Source of the DNA: Thermomonas sp.
Lineage (GTDB): Bacteria > Pseudomonadota > Gammaproteobacteria > Xanthomonadales > Xanthomonadaceae
Length of the DNA stretch: 64,000 bases
Direction: 5' to 3'
Assembly: GCF_025993755.1 (NCBI RefSeq)
Contig: NZ_JAMQHN010000019.1
Location: forward strand, 1 to 64,000
The translations under genes were made by a program, and so were the position numbers. Shown here in pieces: positions 1 to 11,548 of the stretch. The notes below the pieces were generated by a model. The model saw nothing but the letters and a program-made list of their open reading frames with translations, had not been told where the DNA came from and did not search any database. Within the stretch, counting starts at the first letter, position 1. Each line of letters starts with the position of its first letter.

Positions 1-1071
1 CCGCCCGCCCCCATCGACACCGCCGCCCGCGCACCGGCGGCGCGGTTCGACGGCAACGTCGAGCCGCACTACACCTTTGACAATTTCGTCGAGGGCCGCA
101 GCAACCAGCTGGCGCGCGCCGCCGCCTTTGCCGCGGCGCAAAAGCCCGGCGAACGCAGCCACAATCCGGTTCTCCTGTACGGCAGCACCGGGCTGGGCAA
201 GACCCATCTGATGCACGCGGCCGGCAACGAGATGATCCGGCTCAATCCCGGCGCCCGGGTGCTCTACCTGCGATCGACGACGTTCTACGAGGCGTTTTTC
301 CGCGCGCTGCAGGACAAGACCACCGACCAGTTCAAGCGCCAGTTCCAGAAAATCGACGCGCTGCTGATCGACGACATCCATTTCTTCGCCGGCAAGGACC
401 GCACGCAGGAGGAGTTCTTCCACACCTTCAATGCGCTGTTCGACGGCCGCCAGCAGATCATCATGACCTGCGACCGTTACCCGCGCGAAGTCGAAGGTCT
501 GGAACCGCGGCTGAAATCGCGGCTGGGCTGGGGCCTGTCGGTGGCGATCGATCCGCCGGATTTCGAGACTCGCGCCCAGATCGTGCTGTCCAAGGCGCAC
601 GAACGCGGCGTGGTGCTTCCCGACGCGGTCGCCCAGCTGATCGCCAAGAAGATGCGCAGCAACGTGCGCGAGCTGGAAGGCGCCATCAACAAGCTGACGG
701 CGCAGGCGGGCTTCCTCGGGCGGGCGGTGACGGTGGAATTCGCCCAGGAAACCCTGCGCGACCTGTGGCGCGCCCAACAACAGGCGATCAGCATCGCCAA
801 TATCCAGAAGGCCGTGGCAGACTACTATGGGCTGCAGCTCAAGGAGATGCTGGGGGACAAGCGCACCCGTTCGCTGGCGCGCCCGCGGCAGATGGCCATG
901 GCGCTGGCCAAGGAGTTGACCGAACACAGCTTGCCGGAGATCGGGCACCAGTTCGGCAACCGCGACCACACCACCGTCATGCACGCGCACAGAAAGATCA
1001 AGGAACTCAGGGAGAGCGACAGCAAGCTGCACGAGGATTGGGAAAAGCTGGTCCGGAAACTCAGCGAGTGA
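1..1071 (+). CDS. dnaA: Chromosomal replication initiator DnaA (5' truncated)
   Basis: The reading frame is open from base 1, so the N-terminus lies outside the window; 356 residues are visible of a family that is normally about 440-450. DnaA binds 9-bp boxes at oriC and opens the duplex in its ATP form. Visible: an AAA+ Walker A motif (GSTGLGKT, around bases 181-204), Walker [10 protein letters not shown] (around 361-387), and the C-terminal DNA-binding signature [12 protein letters not shown] (around 955-990). The usual second Walker A glycine is serine here (GST instead of GGT). It is followed by a box-containing intergenic region and dnaN, the standard origin layout. Identity is certain; only the start is missing. 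Confidence 0.97.
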   Translation, partial: PPAPIDTAARAPAARFDGNVEPHYTFDNFVEGRSNQLARAAAFAAAQKPGERSHNPVLLYGSTGLGKTHLMHAAGNEMIRLNPGARVLYLRSTTFYEAFFRALQDKTTDQFKRQFQKIDALLIDDIHFFAGKDRTQEEFFHTFNALFDGRQQIIMTCDRYPREVEGLEPRLKSRLGWGLSVAIDPPDFETRAQIVLSKAHERGVVLPDAVAQLIAKKMRSNVRELEGAINKLTAQAGFLGRAVTVEFAQETLRDLWRAQQQAISIANIQKAVADYYGLQLKEMLGDKRTRSLARPRQMAMALAKELTEHSLPEIGHQFGNRDHTTVMHAHRKIKELRESDSKLHEDWEKLVRKLSE

Positions 1072-1347
1072 GGCGGAGGGGTTGGGGACAGGTTGTGGAT
1101 AATCGGTGGATGGTTCCGGTTCCGGAAAAGCATCCACAGTTTGTACCCAGGCAACCCGCCTGCTTGTCCAGACTGTTTGTTTGTTGAAAATATCATTAAA
1201 ATCAACAAGATGTATTAGTTATCCCAAGGTTTCCGAAAGCCCACCACCGCTGTTTTCCATATTTATCCATAGAACAGCAGGTTGGCTCTCCGGATCGCGC
1301 ATTCACGGTATCCATTCAGATCGTTCAATCAGGATTGAGGGGCTCAC
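1072..1347. other. oriC: Probable chromosomal origin (oriC) between dnaA and dnaN
   Basis: This gene-free stretch contains one exact DnaA box on the minus strand (1094-1102, TGTGGATAA) and near matches to TTATCCACA at 1130-1138 (GCATCCACA), 1219-1227 (TTATCCCAA) and 1263-1271 (TTATCCATA). Bases about 1180-1220 are clearly AT-rich against GC-rich surroundings, as expected for a duplex-unwinding element. The dnaA-dnaN intergenic location is a common origin site, including in Xanthomonas. The region also has to hold the dnaN promoter, which I could not place. GC-skew and marker-frequency data would settle it. Confidence 0.75.
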
Positions 1348-2448
1348 ATGCGGTTTTCCCTGCAACGCGAGGTTCTGCTCAAGCCGTTGGCGCAAGTGGC
1401 CAACGTGGTCGAACGCCGACATACGTTGCCGGTGCTGGCCAATCTTCTCGTCCGGGTGCAGGCGGGCCTGCTCGCGCTGACCGGCACCGACCTGGAAGTC
1501 GAGATGGTGTCCCGGATCGCGGTGGACGATGCCGAGGACGGGGAAACCACGATTCCGGCCCGCAAGCTGTTCGAGATTGTGCGCGCCCTGCCGGACGGCA
1601 GCCGGGTGACGCTCAACCAGCACGGCGACAAGGTGACCGTCCAGGCCGGACGCAGCCGCTTCACCCTGACCTGCCTGCCTGCCAACGATTTCCCGTCGCT
1701 CGATGAGGTGGATGCGACCGATCGCGTCCAGGTGCCGGAAACCGGCCTGCGCGAGCTGCTGGAGCGCACCGCCTTCGCGATGGCGCAGCAGGACGTGCGG
1801 TTCTATCTGAATGGCCTGCTGTTCGACCTGCGCGACGGTCTGCTGCGCTGCGTGGCCACCGACGGCCACCGCCTGGCCCTGTGCGAAATCCCGCTGGAGG
1901 AAGGCCACGCCGGCAAGCGCCAGATCATCGTGCCCCGCAAGGGGGTGCTGGAGTTGCAGCGGCTGCTGGAAGGCAGCGATCGCCAGCTGGAGTTGGAGCT
2001 CGGCAAGGGGCATATCCGGGTCAAGCGCGACGACGTCACCTTCACCAGCAAGCTGATCGACGGCAAGTTCCCGGACTACGAAGCGGTGATCCCGATCGGC
2101 GCCAAGCTGGAGGTCAAGGTCGACCGCGAGGCGCTGCGCGCGGCCCTGCAGCGCACCTCGATCCTGTCGAACGAGAAATACCGCGGGATTCGGGTCGAGG
2201 TGTCCCGCAACCTGCTGCGGGTCAGCGCACATAACCCGGAACAGGAAGAAGCGCAGGAAGAACTCGAAGCGCAAACAACCGTGGACGAACTGGCGATCGG
2301 GTTCAACGTCACCTATCTGCTGGATGCGCTGGGGTCGCTGCGCGACGAATACGTCATCCTGATGCTGCGCGACGCCAATTCCTCGGCGCTGGTGCGCGGT
2401 GCCGACAATGCGCGTGCACGCCACGTGGTCATGCCGCTGCGGCTGTGA
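1348..2448 (+). CDS. dnaN: DNA polymerase III beta sliding clamp
   Basis: A 366-residue protein of the usual clamp length that starts MRFSLQREVLLKPL and ends in the typical PMRL-like C-terminus (VMPLRL). The clamp is a ring-shaped dimer of three repeated domains per subunit that tethers Pol III and other factors to DNA. The start is supported by a GAGGGG ribosome-binding site seven or so bases upstream. The order dnaA-dnaN-recF-gyrB is conserved, with only a short gap to recF, so dnaN and recF are probably co-transcribed. Confidence 0.97.
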   Translation: MRFSLQREVLLKPLAQVANVVERRHTLPVLANLLVRVQAGLLALTGTDLEVEMVSRIAVDDAEDGETTIPARKLFEIVRALPDGSRVTLNQHGDKVTVQAGRSRFTLTCLPANDFPSLDEVDATDRVQVPETGLRELLERTAFAMAQQDVRFYLNGLLFDLRDGLLRCVATDGHRLALCEIPLEEGHAGKRQIIVPRKGVLELQRLLEGSDRQLELELGKGHIRVKRDDVTFTSKLIDGKFPDYEAVIPIGAKLEVKVDREALRAALQRTSILSNEKYRGIRVEVSRNLLRVSAHNPEQEEAQEELEAQTTVDELAIGFNVTYLLDALGSLRDEYVILMLRDANSSALVRGADNARARHVVMPLRL

Positions 2449-2502
2449 CCGCTGCGGCCGCGATTGCCGGGTTCCGGTCGTCCGGCCGTGCTTGAGGCTT
2501 CG

Positions 2503-3585
2503 GTGAGGATCGAACGGCTGCGCTTGCAGCACTTTCGCTGCTTCGAGCAGGCGGAGTTCCGTCCGGAACCCGGTTTCAACCTGTTGACCGGAGCCAATGG
2601 CAGCGGCAAGACCAGCGTGCTGGAAGCCCTGCACCTGCTGGCGCATGGTCGCAGCTTTCGTGGTCGTGTTCGCGACGGCCTGGTCCAACGCGGTCGGGCG
2701 GCGCTTGAAGTGGTGGTGGATTGGCAAGCCGGAGACGAAGTGTCGCGCCGCGCTGGCCTGCGACATGCCGGCAGTCAATGGCAGGCTCGCCTCGACGGGC
2801 AAGAGGTGCAACAGCTCGGGCAACTCGTGGCCGCGCTGACCGTGGTCAGCTTCGAACCCGGGAGCCATGCGCTGATCGAGGGAGGCAGCGAAAACCGTCG
2901 CCGTTATCTCGATTGGGGTCTGTTTCACGTGGAACAGGATTTCCTTTCGTTCTGGCGGCGCTACATGCGCGCGCTCAAACAACGCAACGCCCTGCTGCGA
3001 CAACGCGGCTCCAGTGCCCAACTGGAAGGCTGGGAACGTGAACTGACGGTCCACGGCGAGCTGTTGACCCATCAACGGGAAGCCCATGTTGCTGGATTGC
3101 AGCCCCATCTGGAGCAGTGCATCGCGCTGCTGCTGCCCGAATTGGGTGCGATCACGCTTCGTTTGTCCCCCGGATGGAAAGCCGGCGAGCTTGGTCTGGG
3201 GGACACCCTGCTGCTGTCGCGGGAGCGGGATCTCCAGCTTGGGCACACCTCGGTGGGTCCGCATCGCGCCGATCTGAAGATCGCCCTGGATGGGGTGACG
3301 GCCGAATGCCTGTCCCGCGGGCAGACCAAGCAACTGGCCTTGGCGTTGGTGCTGGCGCAAGCCCGGTATCTGGCGAAAGCCTTCGGATATTGGCCCGTCC
3401 TGCAGTTGGATGATCTGGGCGCGGAACTGGATCGCGCCCACCAGGAGCGCACGCTGGATGTGATTGAACGCAGCGGTGCGCAGGTATTGATCACGGGAAC
3501 CGAGATTCCCGCAACCCTGGCTGGGCGTGTCGGGGGAATGGCTGTGTTTCACGTGGAACGGGGCCAAATCCAGCGGGTCGACTGA
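2503..3585 (+). CDS. recF: DNA replication/repair protein RecF
   Basis: SMC-like ABC ATPase that helps load RecA at gaps via RecFOR. Visible: the N-terminal [13 protein letters not shown] strand, Walker [10 protein letters not shown], the ABC-type signature region LSRGQTKQL and Walker [13 protein letters not shown] chose the GTG at 2503, giving 360 residues, because a GAGG ribosome-binding site lies six bases upstream and the family begins right at this strand. An in-frame TTG at 2464 and a GTG at 2488 are possible but would add residues unlike RecF. It follows dnaN by about 54 bases. Confidence 0.95.
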   Translation: MRIERLRLQHFRCFEQAEFRPEPGFNLLTGANGSGKTSVLEALHLLAHGRSFRGRVRDGLVQRGRAALEVVVDWQAGDEVSRRAGLRHAGSQWQARLDGQEVQQLGQLVAALTVVSFEPGSHALIEGGSENRRRYLDWGLFHVEQDFLSFWRRYMRALKQRNALLRQRGSSAQLEGWERELTVHGELLTHQREAHVAGLQPHLEQCIALLLPELGAITLRLSPGWKAGELGLGDTLLLSRERDLQLGHTSVGPHRADLKIALDGVTAECLSRGQTKQLALALVLAQARYLAKAFGYWPVLQLDDLGAELDRAHQERTLDVIERSGAQVLITGTEIPATLAGRVGGMAVFHVERGQIQRVD

Positions 3586-3625
3586 ACGGCTTCGGCAATC
3601 GGTCCGGGCAACACCCCGATGCGCT

Positions 3626-3634
3626 TGCTATAAT
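3626..3634 (+). promoter_or_regulatory. Extended -10 promoter of gyrB
   Basis: TGC-TATAAT is a perfect sigma-70 -10 hexamer (3629-3634) with the extended TG motif, in the recF-gyrB gap. No good -35 is visible at the normal distance, which is usual for extended -10 promoters. Transcription should begin around base 3641, only some ten bases before the first in-frame ATG at 3652, which argues for a later gyrB start codon. Confidence 0.6.
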
Positions 3635-3648
3635 GTGCACCTCTATAG

Positions 3649-6183
<2,535 letters not shown>

Positions 6184-6429
6184 GGCGACGCAGGACAAGT
6201 CCGGGATCGTGCGGCACCGCCATGACCGGGACGGCGCTTATTGCGCTGCGGCGGGCGTATCGTTGGAGCGCGCGCTAGAATCCAGTGGCTCGTGGACGCA
6301 ATGAAGGTGCGCTCACAACAACCCGCGGGAGCGATCCAGGCCATCCGGCACGGTTTCGCTCTCCACCAGCCATGGCTACCATTGCGCTTGCCGCAGCGGT
6401 AGCGGAAACCACGCCATTGAGGTGATCCC

Positions 6430-7563
6430 ATGACCCAGATCCATCATCGTCCGCTGGTTGTTGCCCTGGCCCTGGGGCTGGGTGCGCTCACCCTCGCGCC
6501 TCAGGCGTGGGCCCAGATGGAACAACAACAAAGGCCCATGACCATGCGCGAGCAGCGCGCTGCGCGGCAGGCCGAATTGAACCGGGGCAATGAAGAGGCC
6601 GCCGAGCAGAACAAGCCGGCGGTGTATCCGAACGCAACCCGCCAGCAGCCTGACGGCAAGGCCTCGCCGAGACTCCTGCCCAAGCTGAAGAAGATGCAGG
6701 AGCGCTTCGAGAAGGACGACTGGGCAGGCGTCATGGCCGATGCCGATGCCATTGGCGCTTCGTCCGACGCCAGCGCCTACGACAAATCCTTTGCCTATTC
6801 GATGGCCGGCAATGCCGCCGCCAGCGCCGATCAGCAGGCCAAGGCGGCGGAGTATTTCGCCAAGGCCATCGCGGCCAACGGGCTCGACAACGACAGCCAC
6901 TACGCGACCATGTACAACCTTGCCGTGATCCAATATGGGGAAGAGCAATACCCTGCGGCGCTGGCGACGATGGATCGCTTCCTGGCGGAAACCAAGTCGG
7001 ACAAACCCGAGCACCTGTCGTTCCGTGCCGGCATTCTTGCCAACATGGGGCGCGATGCCGAAGCGGCAGTGGTCTACCAGGATCTTGTGGCGAAGAATCC
7101 CGACGACAAACGGCTGCTGATGAACGCGGTGGCCGCGCTGCAGGGCGCTGAAAAATTCGATCAGGCCAACGTCTTGCTGGAAGGAGCCTTCAAGCGCGGC
7201 ATGCTGACCGAGGAGCGCGAGCTGCGCTCGCTCTACGTGGGCTACATGAATGCGCAACGATGGGACGATGCGCAGCGGGTGATCGAAGACGGCGTCGCCA
7301 AGGGCATTCTCAAGCCCGGGCCCGACCTGGCGAATGCGTACCAGTTGCTGGCCCAGAATGCGTTCTTCGCCGACAAGGTTCCGCTGGCCATCGAGCTCTA
7401 CACCCGAGCGCTGCCGATGGCGCCGGATGGCGAGGTCTATCTCAACCTGGCCAAGGTTCTGGCATACGCTGGCCGCAAGGCCGAAGCCAGGGAAGCCGCT
7501 CGGCAGGCGTTGGCCAAGGGCGTCAAGAAGCCGGAAGAAGCCAATCGCATCATCGCGCAATGA
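6430..7563 (+). CDS. Secreted TPR protein beside the TonB system
   Basis: A 377-residue protein with an N-terminal signal peptide (basic start, then VVALALGLGALTL, cleavage likely after AWA near residue 28), so it should be periplasmic. The remainder is alpha-helical with tetratricopeptide-like repeats: alternating Ala/Gly-small and aromatic positions such as AAEYFAKAIAANG, YNLAVIQYGEEQYPAAL and YLNLAKVLAYAGRKAEA. The start is supported by GAGGTGA four bases upstream. It directly precedes tonB-exbB-exbD-exbD, and TPR proteins are known companions of TonB clusters in marine gammaproteobacteria, so a scaffold role in the TonB complex is a reasonable inference. Its partner is not known from sequence. 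Confidence 0.75.
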   Translation: MTQIHHRPLVVALALGLGALTLAPQAWAQMEQQQRPMTMREQRAARQAELNRGNEEAAEQNKPAVYPNATRQQPDGKASPRLLPKLKKMQERFEKDDWAGVMADADAIGASSDASAYDKSFAYSMAGNAAASADQQAKAAEYFAKAIAANGLDNDSHYATMYNLAVIQYGEEQYPAALATMDRFLAETKSDKPEHLSFRAGILANMGRDAEAAVVYQDLVAKNPDDKRLLMNAVAALQGAEKFDQANVLLEGAFKRGMLTEERELRSLYVGYMNAQRWDDAQRVIEDGVAKGILKPGPDLANAYQLLAQNAFFADKVPLAIELYTRALPMAPDGEVYLNLAKVLAYAGRKAEAREAARQALAKGVKKPEEANRIIAQ

Positions 7564-7714
7564 GAACTGCATCACGCGGTTGAGTCCCCGTGCCGGGTTT
7601 GGCATGGAACAAGTGCAGGCAATTCGTGTAAGCTAGGAAGTTCTGGCGGCAATCGCCCCACAGTGCAAATCTCCCGTCGTCTTCGCGGCGGAACCCCATT
7701 CCAGAGCCGTGCGC

Positions 7715-8383
7715 ATGACGGAAGATTTCCCCCAACACCAGTTTGCGAACAACCGGGCAGATGGAATGAGCTGGCCGCGCATTGCCGGCTACAGTTTCGC
7801 CATAGCGATCCACGTGGCCATCGTGCTGGTGCTGCTGACCCCGCTGCAGCCCCCGGCCCAGGAGTCGGCGAAAAACGATTCGGTGAGCGTGACGTTCATC
7901 GAACCGCCGCCGCCGCCGCCGCCGCCACCACCACCACCGCCGGATCAGCCCAAACCGCTGACGCCGCCGAAGGAGTTGGCGCCGCCGCGGCCGACCCCGA
8001 TCCCGCCGCCGCCGGAAGCGCCGCCGGTGGTGCTCACCGAATCGCGTCCGATCGATTCGGTCGCGCCGCCGCCGTCGCCGCCGTCGCCGCCAGCGCCGGT
8101 TGCCGACATTGCCGGCAGCGTCGATCCCTCCTCGAAGAACATGAACCCGCCGCGCTATCCGCCGGAAGAAAACCGCCGCGGAATCACCGGCACCGTGGTG
8201 TTGATCATCAGTATCGATGCCAGCGGCGGCGTGCTGGACGTCGAGGTCCAGCGTAGCAGCGGCAACCGCAATCTGGATCGTGCGGCCATGCAGGCGGCAC
8301 GCAAATGGCGCTTCAACCCCGAAGTCAGGAACGGCCAGAAAGTCGCCAGTCGGGTTCTCGTTCCGGTCGACTTCAGGCAGTAG
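7715..8383 (+). CDS. tonB: Energy transducer TonB
   Basis: TonB transmits proton-motive force from ExbBD to outer-membrane receptors for iron complexes and other ligands. A short cytoplasmic tail is followed by one transmembrane anchor (YSFAIAIHVAIVLVLL). Then comes a proline-rich periplasmic spacer with 13 consecutive proline codons (7904-7942) and further PP-rich stretches. The C-terminal TonB domain carries PPRYPPEENRRGITGTV and AARKWRFNPE. The ATG at 7715 is preferred over the GTG at 7709; an internal ATG at 7766 just before the membrane anchor is also possible. No clear Fur box was found upstream. Confidence 0.95.
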   Translation: MTEDFPQHQFANNRADGMSWPRIAGYSFAIAIHVAIVLVLLTPLQPPAQESAKNDSVSVTFIEPPPPPPPPPPPPPDQPKPLTPPKELAPPRPTPIPPPPEAPPVVLTESRPIDSVAPPPSPPSPPAPVADIAGSVDPSSKNMNPPRYPPEENRRGITGTVVLIISIDASGGVLDVEVQRSSGNRNLDRAAMQAARKWRFNPEVRNGQKVASRVLVPVDFRQ

Positions 8384-8485
8384 CCCTACGTCGGCAATAG
8401 CATCCAAGATCCATCGTTTCCACCCCGCGTCATCCCAGCGTCACCCTGATGAAACACCCCATCCACGACACCCAAAGGTAAGCGT

Positions 8486-9238
8486 ATGTTGCAAGAAACT
8501 GCTGCCGCCGCACCTGCCGCCGCCGGAGGCAACAACGCCGCCGCGCTCCAGCAGATGGGCTTCGACCACCTGATCCAGAACTTCGACTTCATGGGCTGGA
8601 TCGTGTTCCTGACCCTGCTCATCATGTCGCTGATGTCCTGGTACTGGATCATCATCAACGCCATCAAGAACGCGCGCCTGAAGGGCCGTGCCGAGCGCGT
8701 GGTCACCACGTTCTGGGAAACCAGCAACGCGCAGGATGCGATCCGCTACATGGAAGAGCAGCCGCGTTCCGAGCCGTTCTCCAAGATCGCCCTCGATGCC
8801 GCCCAGGCGACCGCACACCACCAGCGCCAGGACGGCTCGCCGCTGGCCGAATCGCTCAGCCGCTCCGAGTTCGTCGACCGCGCCCTGCGTCAGGCCGTCA
8901 CCCGCGAGTCACTGCGCCTTGAGGACGGTCTGACCGTGCTGGCGACCGTGGGTTCGGCGGCGCCGTTCGTCGGCCTGCTCGGCACCGTGTGGGGCATCTA
9001 CAACGCCCTGATCCGCATCGGCGCTTCGGGCGATGCCTCGATCTCGGCGGTGGCCGGTCCGGTGGGTGAAGCGCTGATCATGACCGCGTTCGGTCTGTTC
9101 GCCGCGATCCCGGCGCTGCTGGCCTACAACGCCTTCGTGCGCTTCAACCGCATCACCAACAACCAGTTCGACACGTTCGCGCACGACCTGCACGACTTCT
9201 TCGCCACCGGTTCGCGCGTGGGCGAGAACGGTCGCTGA
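8486..9238 (+). CDS. exbB: TonB-system proton channel subunit ExbB
   Basis: A 250-residue MotA/TolQ/ExbB-family inner-membrane protein. It has three membrane segments: around residues 35-55 (MGWIVFLTLLIMSLMSWYW), then after a large cytoplasmic loop two more containing the family signature VGSAAPFVGLLGTVWGIYNA and GEALIMTAFGLFAAIPALLAYN. ExbB pentamers house the ExbD dimer and form the proton path that energises TonB. The start is backed by AAGGTAAG just upstream. The second gene of tonB-exbB-exbD-exbD. Confidence 0.96.
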   Translation: MLQETAAAAPAAAGGNNAAALQQMGFDHLIQNFDFMGWIVFLTLLIMSLMSWYWIIINAIKNARLKGRAERVVTTFWETSNAQDAIRYMEEQPRSEPFSKIALDAAQATAHHQRQDGSPLAESLSRSEFVDRALRQAVTRESLRLEDGLTVLATVGSAAPFVGLLGTVWGIYNALIRIGASGDASISAVAGPVGEALIMTAFGLFAAIPALLAYNAFVRFNRITNNQFDTFAHDLHDFFATGSRVGENGR

Positions 9239-9263
9239 TCGCAACTGACGGAGAGCCCTGACC

Positions 9264-9695
9264 ATGGGAGCCAGTGTCGGCAAAGAAGACGGTGCGCCGA
9301 TGGCGGAAATCAACGTCACGCCCCTCGTGGACGTGATGTTGGTGCTGCTGATCATCTTCATGATCACCACGCCGCTGATGAACCACAAGATCAAGGTCCA
9401 GCTCCCTGAAGCGGTGGTTCACAAGCAGAACGAAGAGAAGAAAGTCCAGCAGACGCCGATCACCATCACGGTTACGGAAACGGGCGACTTGTTCCTGAAC
9501 GACGAGCCCTCGACCAAGCCGGCGATCGAAAGCCGGCTGTCGGTGGCGGCGCAGGCGCAACCACAGCCGCCGGTCCAGATCCGCGCCGATTCGACCACGC
9601 CCTATCGCTTGGTGGGTGAGGTGGTGAAGATCGCGCAGTCCCAGGGCATGGCCAAGGTCGGCTTCGTCACCACCCCGCCCAAGCGCAGGCTGTAA
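9264..9695 (+). CDS. exbD: Biopolymer transport protein ExbD (first copy)
   Basis: A 143-residue TolR/ExbD-family protein with one N-terminal membrane helix ([18 protein letters not shown]) that carries the essential aspartate in the [14 protein letters not shown] motif, followed by a periplasmic domain. It works with ExbB as the stator that powers TonB. It lies 25 bases after exbB and 11 bases before a second exbD, so the four genes form one operon. In Xanthomonas campestris the first exbD is the one required for iron uptake; by position this is its counterpart. Confidence 0.93.
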   Translation: MGASVGKEDGAPMAEINVTPLVDVMLVLLIIFMITTPLMNHKIKVQLPEAVVHKQNEEKKVQQTPITITVTETGDLFLNDEPSTKPAIESRLSVAAQAQPQPPVQIRADSTTPYRLVGEVVKIAQSQGMAKVGFVTTPPKRRL

Positions 9696-9706
9696 GGAGT
9701 TTCGCA

Positions 9707-10108
9707 ATGGCTTCCAACGCTAGCGCAATGGCGGATATCAACGTCACGCCCCTGGTGGACGTGCTGCTGGTGCTGCTGATCATCTTCATGGTGACGATGC
9801 CGATCCAGTCGATTCCAGTGGACGTCGATCTGCCGCAGAAGACCGATACCCCGGTCGAACCGCCGCCGAATCCGCCGGATCCGATCAAGCTGCGGATCGA
9901 CGCATCGGGACAGGTGTTCTGGAACGATTCGCCGGCCGCGGTGGACGAGCTGGAATCGAAGATGACGGAAGAAGTGCAGCGCGATCCGGGCAACCAGCCC
10001 GAGCTGCAGATCGATACCAACGAATCCGCGCAGTACGGCGTGCTGGCCAAGGTGCTGGTTGCCGCCAAGAATGCGCGAATGGTCAAGATCGGCTTCGTCC
10101 AGAACTGA
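9707..10108 (+). CDS. exbD2: Biopolymer transport protein ExbD (second copy)
   Basis: A 133-residue ExbD paralogue. It has the same membrane signature ([20 protein letters not shown], with the conserved Asp) but a different periplasmic part rich in acidic and proline residues. An AAGGAG ribosome-binding site lies a few bases upstream. In Xanthomonas campestris the second exbD is dispensable for iron uptake but needed for host responses, suggesting a specialised client receptor set; that function is transferred here only by synteny. A strong terminator follows. Confidence 0.92.
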   Translation: MASNASAMADINVTPLVDVLLVLLIIFMVTMPIQSIPVDVDLPQKTDTPVEPPPNPPDPIKLRIDASGQVFWNDSPAAVDELESKMTEEVQRDPGNQPELQIDTNESAQYGVLAKVLVAAKNARMVKIGFVQN

Positions 10109-10156
10109 TATCAAAACTTTCAACGCCCCGGTCTGCGGGGCACGTCGTGGATGACG

Positions 10157-10193
10157 AACGCCGCCCGGGCGAAAGCAAGGGCGGCGTTTTTTT
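10157..10193 (+). terminator. Rho-independent terminator of the tonB-exbBD operon
   Basis: A perfect 10-bp stem (10157-10166 AACGCCGCCC with 10179-10188 GGGCGGCGTT) is followed by seven consecutive T residues. A smaller perfect hairpin (10125-10130 with 10136-10141) lies just in front. It closes the exbD2 transcript before the convergent pdxJ gene. Confidence 0.9.
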
Positions 10194-10214
10194 CACTCCT
10201 GTTGCTATTTCTTA

Positions 10215-10421
10215 GACGCGGATTGGCGCGGATGAACGCGGAGAGAACATCATCCATGTTCGACCGACTGTCGCGCCCGCGCAGACAGAAGTGATGGCCG
10301 TAGTGCGGTGTCCTGTGGCCACGAGCGGTTATTGCGCGATTGGCAGCCTGATTCCATGGATTGCGGCAGATCAAATCCATTGAAACGGCTTTATCCGCGT
10401 TCATCCGCGCCAATACGCGTC
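10215..10421. repeat. 28-bp long-armed inverted repeat (MITE/REP-like), otherwise gene-free
   Basis: The left arm 10215-10242 and right arm 10394-10421 are reverse complements with one mismatch in 28. They enclose about 150 bases that encode nothing recognisable. The arms are built from the GCGGATGAACGCGGA type of repeat that is dispersed in many GC-rich proteobacteria. A short minus-strand frame runs through it (10413-10120) but overlaps the terminator and looks spurious. No transposase is present. This covers the only interval in the 10.1-10.45 kb gap that holds anything besides the terminator. Confidence 0.7.
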
Positions 10422-10452
10422 CAAAGACGCTCTCCCCCGGATGCCGCCCTGC

Positions 10453-11211
10453 CTATGCCGTCCGCGCGTCCACCAGCTGCCGGTAGGCGCGCACCGTGGG
10501 CGCCAGCCCTGCGTACAGCGCCTCGCCGATCAGGGCGTGGCCGATCGACACTTCCCGCACGTCCGGAACGGCGGCGAGGAAGCGGCCGAGGTTGGCCTGG
10601 TCGAGGTCGTGGCCGGCGTTGACCGCAAGGCCCGCGGCCTGGGCTGCGGCTGCCGTGGCCGCCGCCGCGGCCAGGGCGGCCTCCGGAGCGCCCGCGGCGA
10701 AGGCTTCGGCATAGGGGCCGGTAAACAGTTCGACCCGCTGGGCACCGAGCGTCGCGGCCATGCCGACGTCCGGATTGCCGACATCGACGAACACGCTGAC
10801 CCGGCAGCCCAGCGCGCGAAACGCCGCGATCTGCGAACGCAGCGCGGCACCGTCGCGACGGAAATGGAAGCCGTGGTCGGAAGTGAGCTGACCGTCGCCA
10901 TCCGGAACCAGGGTCACCTGCGCCGGGCGTGCGGATTGGCACAGCGCCAGCAGGCCGGGATAGCCCGGGCGTGGCGGTGCGAAAGGATTGCCTTCGATGT
11001 TGAATTCGACGCCGTGCTGCGCGCACAGCGCGGCCAGATCGGCCACATCGTCGGCGCGGATGTGGCGCGCGTCCGGGCGCGGATGCACGGTCAGTCCGTG
11101 CGCGCCGGCGTCCAGGCAGGTCCGGCCGGCGCGGACGACGTCGGGCTCACGGCCACCGCGCGCGTTGCGCAGCAGGGCGATCTTGTTGAGGTTGACGCTG
11201 AGGGCGGTCAT
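10453..11211 (-). CDS. pdxJ: Pyridoxine 5'-phosphate synthase
   Basis: A 252-residue TIM-barrel enzyme that condenses 3-amino-2-oxopropyl phosphate with deoxyxylulose 5-phosphate to give pyridoxine 5'-phosphate, the last ring-closing step of DXP-dependent vitamin B6 synthesis. Motifs: N-terminal [45 protein letters not shown] and the phosphate-binding end region [16 protein letters not shown]. It converges on the tonB-exbBD operon, the same neighbourhood as in Xanthomonas. It lies 10 bases downstream of a small membrane-protein gene, which suggests co-transcription. Confidence 0.95.
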   Translation of the reverse strand: MTALSVNLNKIALLRNARGGREPDVVRAGRTCLDAGAHGLTVHPRPDARHIRADDVADLAALCAQHGVEFNIEGNPFAPPRPGYPGLLALCQSARPAQVTLVPDGDGQLTSDHGFHFRRDGAALRSQIAAFRALGCRVSVFVDVGNPDVGMAATLGAQRVELFTGPYAEAFAAGAPEAALAAAAATAAAAQAAGLAVNAGHDLDQANLGRFLAAVPDVREVSIGHALIGEALYAGLAPTVRAYRQLVDARTA

Positions 11212-11221
11212 TGCGCCGGAT

Positions 11222-11476
11222 TCAGGGCGCGTCGTCCTGTGCTTCCTCGGCGCGGCGCGCCTGCGCCTGCTCGCGCAAGCGCCTCAACTCGGCCGGATCG
11301 ATCATCAACGAGGCGTCGCGCCCCACGTCGGCGACGTGGGCCTGGTACATGCCCATCACCCACAGGATGAAAAACACCAGCGCCGCCAGAAGGCAGCCGG
11401 CCAGAATCGCCGTCGAAGTCGTGAAGAAGCCGAACACGAAGGCGCCGATCGCCAGAAGCAGGAACAGCCAGTGCAT
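11222..11476 (-). CDS. Small two-helix membrane protein of unknown function
   Basis: An 84-residue protein with two hydrophobic helices (about residues 2-18 and 22-45), the latter reading [21 protein letters not shown] charged, probably cytoplasmic tail rich in Arg, Glu and Ala follows ([17 protein letters not shown]). I do not recognise a family. It lies between the cardiolipin synthase gene and pdxJ on the same strand, 10 bases before pdxJ. The helix content and conserved-looking position support a real gene, but no role can be stated. Confidence 0.65.
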   Translation of the reverse strand: MHWLFLLLAIGAFVFGFFTTSTAILAGCLLAALVFFILWVMGMYQAHVADVGRDASLMIDPAELRRLREQAQARRAEEAQDDAP

Positions 11477-11548
11477 GGAAACGACCCGTTGTCCGTCCGA
11501 TGTCGGCAGTGTACGACGGCGCGGCCGAACTTGGCAGGTGGCGGCGGC

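Noticed and set aside
1303..3567. Minus-strand open frame of about 750 codons across dnaN and recF
   Set aside because: It is antisense to two certain genes and rich in low-information Gln/His/Arg/Ala; such frames arise from high GC in third positions.
10120..10413. Minus-strand frame of 97 codons
   Set aside because: It runs through the tonB-operon terminator and both arms of the inverted repeat and has no recognisable protein features.
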